A stretch of 64,000 nt of DNA from Staphylococcus schleiferi (GTDB taxonomy: Bacteria > Bacillota > Bacilli > Staphylococcales > Staphylococcaceae), in contig NZ_LR962863.1 of NCBI RefSeq assembly GCF_900458895.1, positions 372,001-436,000 of the forward strand, read 5' to 3'. Below, one piece after another: positions 46,424 to 54,490 of the stretch. The notes beneath the pieces were generated by a model. That model made no database searches, was not told the origin of the DNA, and saw only the letters and a program-made list of their open reading frames with translations. How positions within the stretch are numbered: the first letter of the stretch is position 1; every line of letters begins with the position of its first letter. A program made the position numbers and the translations under genes.

Positions 46424-47401
46424 TTAAAATCCAGCATCTTGAATCAGTTGCTGATATTTTTTCTGTTGTGCATTTAAAAAGGCTTCTGTTTCATAACTGT
46501 CTTTATAAAATGCATCCCAATCTTTGTTTTGTCGTATTTTTTTCCACTGGTCAGATTGAACGACTTTTTTCATAGTCTTATTCCAATAGGCACGTTCTGT
46601 TTTGGACATATTTTTAGGTCCCATGACACCACGCCAGTGTGGAAAAACAATATTTAAACCTTGTTCTTTCCAGGTTGGCACATCTTCTAATCCTTGTATT
46701 CGTTTATCTGATGTAGTAGCAAGGACTTTGAGTTTTCCGGCTTGGTGTTGTGTTTTTACTTCAGAGACTGCAGTGGAAGCAACATCAACATGTCCCCCTA
46801 AAAGCGCTGTTTCTAAATCACCGCCACTTTTATAAACAAGGAAATCTAACTTTTTTACATCGACACCGTAAGCTTTTGCAGCCTGTACAAATGCGAGGTG
46901 GTCATTATTTCCTAATCCAGGTGCAACACCAATTGTTAACGATTTCGGATTCTTTTTTAATTTTTCCATGACTTCTTTTCCTGATTTGAGATGAGAATGA
47001 TTAGAAGCGGATAGACTAATCCATTCTGTCGCCAAAATAGCGATAGGTGTAAAGTCGCGTTGACTTAAATCACTTAATCCTAATTCATGGTTAGACAGTA
47101 ATAAGCTGGAGTTGATAGCAATGGAAGAAGCAGGGCGTTCTGTTAGATATTGCCATCCTACTTCACCACCACCGCCAGGCTTGTTAATGACAGTGATATT
47201 TTGATCAGTTAAATTTTGATCTTGCATGATTTTCTGTATGGCACGGGCAGTTGCATCCCAACCGCCTCCTGGTGAAGCGGGTGCAATAATTTCAATTGTA
47301 CGATTTGGAAATGTCTTACTTTTCGACTGCTCATGGTGATCACGGCTACATGCTGTGAGAATAAAAACGACGATAATTAAAAGTGTCACGAAATTACGCA
47401 T
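46424..47401 (-). CDS. tctC: Tripartite tricarboxylate transporter solute-binding lipoprotein TctC
   Basis: 325 residues from the ATG at 47401 after a GGGGG site. The lipobox is ILTACS at about residue 18. The Bug-family motifs FPNRTIEIIAPASPGGGWDATARAIQ and TVINKPGGGGEVGWQYL are clear. It captures a carboxylate outside the membrane for TctAB. First gene of the operon. A GTG two codons earlier is an alternative start. Confidence 0.9.
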   Translation of the reverse strand: MRNFVTLLIIVVFILTACSRDHHEQSKSKTFPNRTIEIIAPASPGGGWDATARAIQKIMQDQNLTDQNITVINKPGGGGEVGWQYLTERPASSIAINSSLLLSNHELGLSDLSQRDFTPIAILATEWISLSASNHSHLKSGKEVMEKLKKNPKSLTIGVAPGLGNNDHLAFVQAAKAYGVDVKKLDFLVYKSGGDLETALLGGHVDVASTAVSEVKTQHQAGKLKVLATTSDKRIQGLEDVPTWKEQGLNIVFPHWRGVMGPKNMSKTERAYWNKTMKKVVQSDQWKKIRQNKDWDAFYKDSYETEAFLNAQQKKYQQLIQDAGF

Positions 47402-47502
47402 AACCACATACCCCCTTTATTTGTGACAGTTTTAATTTTATCATAATATTCAGAAAAATATGAGGCTATTTTAGTGCTACATGACTGTCCATAAACAAAA
47501 AT

Positions 47503-47640
47503 GAGGAGGCTGTGACATCAATCCCAAAATAAATAGCGCTAAGATGAATTTGAATAGAAAATCATCTTAGCGCTTCTTTTTTTATAATAAAATTTTGCTT
47601 ACTAAGGGGACAGCATTAGACTAGAATCTTCTGTCCCAAT
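47503..47640. repeat. Structured intergenic repeat, copy 1
   Basis: Starts GAGGCTGTGACATCAATCCC. Contains a 13-bp perfect stem (AGCGCTAAGATGA 47535-47547, TCATCTTAGCGCT 47562-47574) with a T-run, then a second stem GGGACAG (47607-47613) and CTGTCCC (47631-47637). Similar sequences are at 49579-49740 and 61554-61706. This fills most of the gap of about 330 bases between tctC and the nitroreductase gene; nothing else is recognisable there. Confidence 0.8.
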
Positions 47641-47734
47641 ACAAGCGTGTTCATGAAGACAAGGTTAACAAAGATTTTATGTCTTGAAGTCTCCTCGAAT
47701 CTTCATTGTGTAACATAGATAATATGTTTTCAAC

Positions 47735-48397
47735 CTAAACCCATTTTACAACTTCTGATTGGGTTTGACGTGTTTTTTCACGTTTTGGGTCTTCTTCTCG
47801 ATAACCAAATGCGACCATTACAGATGGCGCAAAGTTTTCATCATCAATGATGCCTTTTTCGCTTAATAATTCAGCCACTTCATCATATTGAAAACCTTCA
47901 ATTGGACATGAATCAATACCTAGGAATGCAGCAGACGTCATCATGTTGCCGAGTGCAATATACGTTTGTTTACTTGCCCAATCCCACAATGCACGCTCAC
48001 TTTCATAAAGATTTAAGTTTTTATCTTGGAATGAAGTCGTTTTTTCACTCATTTGTTGGATCATCGTTTCATCCATGTGTTTGACATCACGTAATAAATG
48101 TTGAACGTAATTGTTTTCTGGACGGACATTTTTACGTGCTAAAATAACAACAAAATGACTCGCTGTATCTAATTGGCCTTGTGCACCCCAACTCATAGGC
48201 TTAAGTGCAGCACGAATGGCTGGATCTTGAATAACGACAAATTGCCAAGGTTCAAAACCAAGCGAACTTGGCGATAATCGACCTGTTTCAAGAATGGTAT
48301 TAAAATCTGCTTCTGATATTTTTTTGCTTGCATCAAAACGTTTTGTCGCAAATCTGTAATTAAATGTATCTAGCAACAATTGACGTCGATCTTCCAT
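47735..48397 (-). CDS. Nitroreductase-family NAD(P)H oxidoreductase
   Basis: 220 residues, FMN-dependent nitroreductase fold. FNYRFATKRFDASKKISEADFNTILETGRLSPSS at the N-terminus, GFEPWQFVVI, and the later CPIEGFQYDEVAELL and VMVAFGYREEDP are family blocks (NfsB-like). Such enzymes reduce quinones or nitro compounds. It stands alone on the minus strand. The natural substrate is unknown. Confidence 0.88.
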   Translation of the reverse strand: MEDRRQLLLDTFNYRFATKRFDASKKISEADFNTILETGRLSPSSLGFEPWQFVVIQDPAIRAALKPMSWGAQGQLDTASHFVVILARKNVRPENNYVQHLLRDVKHMDETMIQQMSEKTTSFQDKNLNLYESERALWDWASKQTYIALGNMMTSAAFLGIDSCPIEGFQYDEVAELLSEKGIIDDENFAPSVMVAFGYREEDPKREKTRQTQSEVVKWV

Positions 48398-48690
48398 AGT
48401 ATTGCAACTCCTTTGTGCATAATTTCATATTATTTAGTATAACGAAGCATATACGGACATTAAAATATTTTGTTTTAACAGGGGGCTCATCAGGGAAATT
48501 AATAAAATGAAAAATATTTAAGCCAGATGTGCGTCGTAACCTATAATCGTATTTTCAATCTGGTAAGGCACCATGATAATTTGGCAATAGTTTCAAGGCC
48601 ATTAACGTGCACAAATGTTGCGAATAGCGAAGTCGTTACGTTGTGATTGTTTAAATGAAAAAGTGCTCATTTAGAAAGGATTGAGGTTTT

Positions 48691-49554
48691 ATGTTGGAAC
48701 AATGGTATCGTGAATTGCCACTTCAAGATATTCAAAATATTACCGCTGTGAGTGGTGGCGATGTCAATCAAGCTTATCGTGTAGAAACAAGCAATGAAAC
48801 ATATTTTTTGTTAGTGCAACAAAATAGAGCGGCCTCATTTTATGATGCAGAAGTGGCAGGTTTAAAAGCTTTTGAGGAAGCGGGGGTGACGGCACCTGTC
48901 GTCATTGATCAAGGTCGAATTGACCAAGATGCCTACTTGTTATTAAGCTATTTGGAAGAAGGGCAAAGTGGCAGTCAACACGAATTAGGACAACTTGTCG
49001 CAAAACTACACCATACCCACGAGCCACAAGGAAGATTTGGGTATCCTTTGCCTTTTGAAGGTGGGGATGTTCAATTTAATAACGAATGGACAAAGACATG
49101 GTCAGAACTATTTATTAACCAACGTATGGATCCTTTAGCGAAAACGATTCGGAATCGTGGATTATGGACGGAAAGTGATGATGCTTTATTTGAAGAGGTC
49201 CGGAAGATTATGATCACGTCTTTAAAGCAACATGATAGTGAACCTTCACTCTTGCATGGCGATTTATGGGCTGGTAATTATATGTTTTTAACAGATGGTC
49301 GTCCAGCGTTATTTGATCCTGCACCATTATACGGGGATCGAGAGTTTGATTTAGGTGCTACAAAAGTTTTCGGAGGCTTTGATGATGCTTTTTATCATGC
49401 CTATAATGAAGCTTATCCATTAAGTGAGGGTGCGAATTTACGTATCCAATTTTATGAACTTTATTTATTGATGGTGCATTTAGTCAAATTTGGCGCTATG
49501 TATGCGCAAAGTGTCAGACGTACAATGAATAATATTGTCGATTCAGCAGCTTAA
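48691..49554 (+). CDS. Fructosamine kinase family protein
   Basis: 287 residues of the FN3K/aminoglycoside phosphotransferase superfamily. VSGGDVNQAYRVET is the nucleotide-binding start, LLHGDLWAGNYMF holds the catalytic Asp, and ALFDPAPLYGDREFDL the metal-binding DP motif. Bacterial relatives phosphorylate ribulosamines or fructosamines to repair glycated proteins. AAAGGA lies before the ATG. The upstream gap (48398-48690) shows no other gene. Confidence 0.87.
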   Translation: MLEQWYRELPLQDIQNITAVSGGDVNQAYRVETSNETYFLLVQQNRAASFYDAEVAGLKAFEEAGVTAPVVIDQGRIDQDAYLLLSYLEEGQSGSQHELGQLVAKLHHTHEPQGRFGYPLPFEGGDVQFNNEWTKTWSELFINQRMDPLAKTIRNRGLWTESDDALFEEVRKIMITSLKQHDSEPSLLHGDLWAGNYMFLTDGRPALFDPAPLYGDREFDLGATKVFGGFDDAFYHAYNEAYPLSEGANLRIQFYELYLLMVHLVKFGAMYAQSVRRTMNNIVDSAA

Positions 49555-49578
49555 TGCACAACCGTTTGTTAATATAGG

Positions 49579-49740
49579 TGACAGGCTGTGGCATCAATTC
49601 CTAAATAAAAAGCGCCCAGATGACTTTCAACAGTAAATCGTCTGAGCGCTTCCTTTTTATGATAAAAGTTCGTATTGTATGACGTCACTTTTCGAGGGGA
49701 CAGCCTCAGCTTATAGTCTTCGGCTCGTCCTGTTCTCTTT
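49579..49740. repeat. Structured intergenic repeat, copy 2
   Basis: Starts GACAGGCTGTGGCATCAATTCC. The stem is AGCGCCCAGATGA (49611-49623) with TCGTCTGAGCGCT (49638-49650). An A-T pair of copy 1 is here a C-G pair, preserving structure. The 3' half (TTTTCGAGGGGACAG onward) is also shared with copy 3. It lies between two convergent genes and may end both. Confidence 0.8.
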
Positions 49741-49752
49741 TACATTTTTCAA

Positions 49753-50355
49753 TTAAGCAAGGCCAGAGAAGACGAACAACACAATGAATACAGCAAGTGC
49801 CCCTATCCATGACCATTTTTGACTGATACGAAAAGAAGAGTGGAGCATAATACCAAAGAACCAAGCTGTAATTATATTTCTTAGGCTGATAGCGCCTAAC
49901 CATTTATTTTTAGGTGCGAAGATGTTTAACGAATCAATACTAACGATGCTTGGATCGATATGGAAAAGCCACTGGATGAAAAGAACAACACAACTTACAG
50001 AAGCCATAATAATCGAGTAACGTAATAATGATGCAAAAACAACTTTAGCTGAGACGTTTGATTTAAAAATCTTTGTTATTACCCAAGTGATTAAGAAGAA
50101 TATCGCTAATAAAAACCAAGAGACAATAAAAGTCCCAATCACACTTGCCACTCTCGTTATTGACAACGCTTGCTCAGCTTCAGTCGGCGAAAGCCCCACC
50201 TGATTGATGAGCACATCATTAAAGTCTATGAGTAAGGTGGTTAATAAACTCATTAAACAAGCGAGAATAGTAAAAACCAGAATTTTAACCAGAACTTTAG
50301 GTTGATGCCTCTCTTTAACAAAAGATTCAATATGTAATAGTTTTGAGTAATTCAT
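49753..50355 (-). CDS. Yip1-domain membrane protein
   Basis: 200 residues with five predicted membrane segments (about 22-45, 75-105, 115-140, 155-175, 180-200). The fold resembles YIP1-type integral membrane proteins, common and uncharacterised in staphylococci. Its N-terminal segment LLHIESFVKERHQPKVLVKIL parallels that of the next, broken gene on the plus strand, so the two are divergent paralogues. Function unknown. Confidence 0.7.
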   Translation of the reverse strand: MNYSKLLHIESFVKERHQPKVLVKILVFTILACLMSLLTTLLIDFNDVLINQVGLSPTEAEQALSITRVASVIGTFIVSWFLLAIFFLITWVITKIFKSNVSAKVVFASLLRYSIIMASVSCVVLFIQWLFHIDPSIVSIDSLNIFAPKNKWLGAISLRNIITAWFFGIMLHSSFRISQKWSWIGALAVFIVLFVFSGLA

Positions 50356-50533
50356 GAATTGCCTCCCTAAATTATATTTATATTAGATTGTATCATTAAA
50401 ATTTATAATTTTATACTTTATATTGTAGTTTTCTCATATGTTATGGCATATTTTAGAATTTTTAACTTTTAATAGTATATTTTACCTTGCAATGTGATAA
50501 TATAATATTAACTTTTTAGAGGAGGATTTAAAG

Positions 50534-51175
50534 TTGGTCAAAACGAAGCTCCCTTTATTCTAACATTTTGAAAACTTACGGGATTATCCAACGTGGAAAG
50601 TCAAGTCGTTTTTACTTATTTTGATTACTGTTATTTATTCTTTAATATTAAAATATGACACAGATAATACCGAGTTGTTAGAAGGCTTTGGCTATTCTAA
50701 ACAAGATATAGAAGAAATTCATCAAATTCATTGGCTAACCGATGTTTCAAGCAGTCTGATGGGTGGCGTGATTAGCTTTCTATTTACATTTGTTGTTTTT
50801 ATGATGATTTCGAAATTTCTAAATTCAGATGTGACACCTAAGACGATATTATCAGCCTCTCTAAGCCATTCGCTTATTGTGACAACTGTTTCATTGGTTG
50901 TTATTGTGATTCAACTTGCATTACATTTACCTGCACCAGCTTACATTATTACAAGTTTGAATATCTTTCTTCCAGGTAACACCTACCTCGCTGCTTTTGA
51001 TGTGCAGACGATATTTAAAGGGTATGTGACATTTATCGTCTATTATGCGACGAGCCGCTTATCATTACGTGCTTCCTTAATTTTAGGCTTATTAACAATT
51101 GTACTCATTGTCTTGCTAGCATTAGGCTCGGCTTTCTTAGAAGATACGATTTTGAGCTTGGCTGCTGAATTATAA
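50534..51175 (+). pseudogene. Yip1-like membrane protein gene with nonsense codon 10
   Basis: A TTG at 50534, 8 bases after AGAGGAGG, opens a frame reading VKTKLPLF, then TAA at 50561-50563, then continues in the same frame as HFENLRDYPTWKVKSFLLIL into 184 further residues with five membrane segments. The restored product is about 213 residues, close to its 200-residue paralogue at 49753-50355. Downstream in-frame start codons have no ribosome-binding site, so the gene is probably silent, or only weakly reinitiated. Confidence 0.65.
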
Positions 51176-51274
51176 AACAATTATTAAATATTTTGAATAC
51201 ATAAAATATGGAGTCCTTTTTAATGTTATAATACAGAAAAATACAAATTATAACATTAAGGAGGATTTTTAATT

Positions 51275-52330
51275 TTGAAGAAGAGGACATTAATCGCATT
51301 GTCAATCATTGGCATTATCTTTTTGACAGGAATTGCTTTTCTCGTTAAAAACTTTAGTCATATCGGTGGAGGCAATGATGGCGAAGGATACAATACATAT
51401 ACAGTAAAAAGCGAAAAACCAATTCGTATTTCTGGGAAAGTCTCTCCAGAAACAATTAAAACATACTTAAACAATGCGCAACTCGGAACATTTCTAAGTA
51501 CACAAGTTGAAGACGGTCAAAGTGTATCTCAAGGCACACCGCTGATTAACTATGATATTGATGGGGCACAACGTCAAAAATTGAATGATCAACTTTTAAA
51601 AGCACAACAAAGTGGTGATCAACAAGCGATTAATACGGCTTGGAAGCAACTTAATCGATATGACGGTCAAGTAAATAATAGTATCAATGCGACATTTGAT
51701 GGCACAATTTCATTAATCAATCGACAACAAGTGGGTGAAGGCGAGCCTATCCTTAAACTGATTTCGAAAGAGCCAATTATTCAAACGACAGTTTCTGAAT
51801 TTGATTTGGATAAAATTAAAGTTGGCGACATGGTTAATATTGAAGTCACAAGTTCTGGTCAAAAAGGTAAAGGTAAAATTAAAAGCATCGCACAACTTCC
51901 AACAAGTTATGATCAAGATAAAGGACAACAAAGTGAAGCGACAGCTGGAAGTCTAGATGAAAATGCACATGGAGATGCGCAAACATTAACGACTAATAAT
52001 CCAGTCGATGCACATCCATCAGGTCAAAATGATAAAGAAACTTCAAAATATAAAATCATCATTGGGGACCTTGATTTTAAAGTTAAAACAGGATTCTCCG
52101 TTGAAGCAAATATTCCTTTAGATACGCTTAAAATACCTAAATCTGTTTTAACTAAAGATAACCATGTATATAAAGTGGATAAAAATAATATTGCACATCG
52201 TACAAAAATTAAGTATGACGAAAAAAATGGTGATTTCATTGTGACGCAAGGTATTGAAAAGGGTGAACATTTAATACAAAATCCAGACTCAAAAATTAAA
52301 GATGGGGAGAAAGTAGAGGTGGCCAAATGA
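51275..52330 (+). CDS. Membrane fusion (HlyD/MacA-like) protein of an ABC efflux system
   Basis: 351 residues from a TTG nine bases after AGGAGG. One N-terminal membrane anchor (about 7-27), then lipoyl/barrel-sandwich and beta-barrel regions: GTFLSTQVEDGQSVSQGTPLINYD and FDGTISLINRQQVGEGEPILKLIS are the paired lipoyl halves. A Gln/Asp-rich insert lies near 215-250. With the next two genes it forms a MacAB/YknXYZ-type system that exports peptides or drugs, or protects against toxic peptides. Substrate unknown. It overlaps the ATPase gene by 4 bases. Confidence 0.82.
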   Translation: MKKRTLIALSIIGIIFLTGIAFLVKNFSHIGGGNDGEGYNTYTVKSEKPIRISGKVSPETIKTYLNNAQLGTFLSTQVEDGQSVSQGTPLINYDIDGAQRQKLNDQLLKAQQSGDQQAINTAWKQLNRYDGQVNNSINATFDGTISLINRQQVGEGEPILKLISKEPIIQTTVSEFDLDKIKVGDMVNIEVTSSGQKGKGKIKSIAQLPTSYDQDKGQQSEATAGSLDENAHGDAQTLTTNNPVDAHPSGQNDKETSKYKIIIGDLDFKVKTGFSVEANIPLDTLKIPKSVLTKDNHVYKVDKNNIAHRTKIKYDEKNGDFIVTQGIEKGEHLIQNPDSKIKDGEKVEVAK

Positions 52331-53010
52331 TTGAGCTTAAAAAGATCAATCGTCACTTCAAAAATGGGAATACGCATAATCATATTTTAAAAGATATCGA
52401 TTTAAAAATTAATGAAGGCGAATTTGTCGCTATCATGGGGCCTTCTGGTTCAGGTAAAAGTACCTTGATTAATATACTTGGTTTTATTGATCGCGGTTAT
52501 GAAGGAGAATACTTATTTGATGGCGAAAATTATCAAAAACGTTCTGATAATGAGTTGGCTGCTATTCGAAATCGAACTGTTGGATTTGTCTTTCAAAATT
52601 TTAAGTTGATTCAAAACAATACGATACTAGAAAATGTTAGTATTCCGTTGCTTTACGCAGGTCTTCGTGCTTCTGAACGTAATGACCGTGTAATTGAGAT
52701 GTTGCATCGAGTTGGTTTATTCGAGAAAGAAAACTTGGTGCCCAACAAGCTTTCAGGCGGACAACAACAACGTGTTGCGATTGCGAGAGCCATAGTAAAT
52801 CAACCGAAGTTTATCATTGCTGACGAGCCAACGGGAGCGCTTGATTCAAAAACTTCAAAAGACATTATGGCATTGTTTTTACAACTCAATAAAGAACAAG
52901 GGACCACAATGATTGTGGTGACGCATGATCCTAAAGTAGCTGAACAAGCGGACCGTGTGATTCATATTCTCGATGGTCGTGTTCAAAAAGAAGAGGTGTT
53001 GAAACGATGA
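52327..53010 (+). CDS. ABC transporter ATPase, MacB/LolD type
   Basis: 227 residues. Walker A GPSGSGKST, Q-loop FVFQNFKLI, signature LSGGQQQRV, Walker B FIIADEPTGALD and switch MIVVTHDPKVA are intact. The NNTILENVSIPLLYAG segment is typical of the MacB-type cluster. It overlaps both neighbours by 4 bases, so fusion protein, ATPase and permease form one operon. Confidence 0.92.
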   Translation: MIELKKINRHFKNGNTHNHILKDIDLKINEGEFVAIMGPSGSGKSTLINILGFIDRGYEGEYLFDGENYQKRSDNELAAIRNRTVGFVFQNFKLIQNNTILENVSIPLLYAGLRASERNDRVIEMLHRVGLFEKENLVPNKLSGGQQQRVAIARAIVNQPKFIIADEPTGALDSKTSKDIMALFLQLNKEQGTTMIVVTHDPKVAEQADRVIHILDGRVQKEEVLKR

Positions 53011-54182
53011 CCTATTTCGGTAATATTATACACGTTGCATTGAAGTCAATTATGAAAAACAAGCGCCGTAATATTTTTACTATGATTGGGATTATTATAG
53101 GTATAGCTGCTGTTATTACCATTATGTCTTTAGGGAATGGTTTTAAAAAGACAGCAAACGAGCAGTTTAGTGATGCGGGGGCTGCAAAAGATACAGCATT
53201 AGTGAGCTTTACGCCTGACGACTTTGAACCGATTAAAGACGCTCCTTTTACTGAAACGGAAATTGATATTGCGCGCCAAGTGAAAGGTGTTCAAGATGCT
53301 AGTATTAAAGAAGATGAAAGCTCAGGTTTAATATCTGAAGCTAAAACGGTTAATAAGAAAACAGATATTGCAGTCGTTAAAAGTGAATCGGTGTCAGGTG
53401 TTTCTGATGGAAAAGGCTTTACAAAAGGTGATAATGCTTTAAAACAACGTGTTGCTGTCATCTCTTCAGAAGTAGCTGACACACTTTTTAAAGGTAACGT
53501 GAAAGGCAAAACCATTTATATAGATGATATGGGATTTGAAGTCGTAGGTGTGAAGGATAAAGCACAGCTCTCAGATGCTGTTCAAATCCCTACAAAGACA
53601 GTTGAAACTTATTTACCTCATCTAAAATCTGCGTTTCCGCAACTTGTGTTAAAAGTTGGAGAAGATGCGAATAAAAAAGAAATTGCAACACGCGTGGCTG
53701 ATCAACTGAACAAAAAGGGTGCAGCTATTGATCAAGGTCAATATGTATACTCAGATACTGAAGAATTAATGAAAGGGATTGGCAAAATATTTGATTCAAT
53801 CACTTACTTTGTTGCTGCTGTCGCAGGGATTTCACTATTTATAGCAGGTATTGGCGTGATGAATGTGATGTACATCTCTGTAACAGAACGGACAGAGGAG
53901 ATTGCAATTCGACGTGCATTTGGTGCAAAAGGCCGTGATATAGAATTACAATTTTTAATTGAAAGTGTCATTCTATGTCTGATTGGCGGTATCATTGGTT
54001 TAATCATTGGAATATTGATTGCAGAGTTAGTCGATGCCGTTACACCGGAATATATACAAAGTGCAGTCAGCTTCGGTTCCATCGTACTTGCGGTAGGAGT
54101 ATCCACATTAATTGGTATTGTGTTTGGTTGGATTCCTGCAAGAGCTGCAGCTAAAAAAGAATTAATTGATATTATCAAATAA
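53007..54182 (+). CDS. FtsX/MacB-type ABC permease
   Basis: 391 residues with the MacB topology: one N-terminal membrane segment (about 20-42), an extracytoplasmic domain (about 45-265), and three C-terminal segments. NKRRNIFTMIGIIIGIAAVITIMSLGNGFK and GIGVMNVMYISVTERTEEIAIRRAFGAKGRDI are family signatures. It works with the ATPase and fusion protein before it. A hairpin at about 54205-54257 follows. Confidence 0.9.
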   Translation: MTYFGNIIHVALKSIMKNKRRNIFTMIGIIIGIAAVITIMSLGNGFKKTANEQFSDAGAAKDTALVSFTPDDFEPIKDAPFTETEIDIARQVKGVQDASIKEDESSGLISEAKTVNKKTDIAVVKSESVSGVSDGKGFTKGDNALKQRVAVISSEVADTLFKGNVKGKTIYIDDMGFEVVGVKDKAQLSDAVQIPTKTVETYLPHLKSAFPQLVLKVGEDANKKEIATRVADQLNKKGAAIDQGQYVYSDTEELMKGIGKIFDSITYFVAAVAGISLFIAGIGVMNVMYISVTERTEEIAIRRAFGAKGRDIELQFLIESVILCLIGGIIGLIIGILIAELVDAVTPEYIQSAVSFGSIVLAVGVSTLIGIVFGWIPARAAAKKELIDIIK

Positions 54183-54204
54183 ATTTCACGGTTTCATTAA
54201 AAAG

Positions 54205-54258
54205 ATGACTAGGGTTATGCAGTGCTTAAAAAGGAGCGCATGTGTGGTCCTAGTCATT
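54205..54258 (+). terminator. Possible terminator of the efflux operon
   Basis: ATGACTAGG (54205-54213) pairs with CCTAGTCAT (54249-54257), with inner pairing ATGC/GCAT. It is followed only by TTTC, so termination is likely but not certain. Confidence 0.6.
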
Positions 54259-54343
54259 TCAATGTTTTTGCACTTTTATAAGATATTGGTTTCTTATGTC
54301 CGCATGATAATATAGAGCTCAGATGATTCAAGCGTATCTCACA

Positions 54344-54378
54344 CAAAAAAACGGTCGATGTGTAGTCACACCAACCGT
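54344..54378 (-). terminator. Terminator of the lipase operon
   Basis: On the minus strand ACGGT and ACCGT with inner GTGT/ACAC form a hairpin followed by seven T residues. It comes 27 bases after the stop of the small peptide gene. Confidence 0.75.
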
Positions 54379-54404
54379 AAAAACCCTAGCGCTTCATTTT
54401 GAGA

Positions 54405-54473
54405 TTAGAATTTAAAGACGTTTCTTAATACTTTAAATAAAGAAAGTAATAACTCTAACGGTGTTCCACTCAC
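54405..54473 (-). CDS. Small amphipathic peptide downstream of the lipase (22 aa)
   Basis: GTG start at 54473, nine bases after a perfect AAGGAGG, TAA at 54405-54407. The 22-residue product begins SGTPLELLLSLFKVL. Polar residues fall at 4, 7, 11, 14, 17/18 and 21, with Leu/Val/Phe elsewhere: a clean amphipathic helix with net charge about +2, as in phenol-soluble modulins. It starts 18 bases after the lipase stop and ends before a terminator, so it is in the lipase transcript. It has no signal peptide. An ATG at 54480 gives a 15-codon non-amphipathic frame too close to the ribosome site. Not similar enough to a known PSM to be named. Confidence 0.6.
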   Translation of the reverse strand: MSGTPLELLLSLFKVLRNVFKF

Positions 54474-54490
54474 TATGCATCGCCTCCTTG

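Noticed and set aside
54436..54480. ATG-started 15-codon frame at the downstream peptide locus
   Set aside because: The ATG is only two bases from the Shine-Dalgarno and the product shows no helix pattern; the GTG seven bases later has ideal spacing and an amphipathic product.
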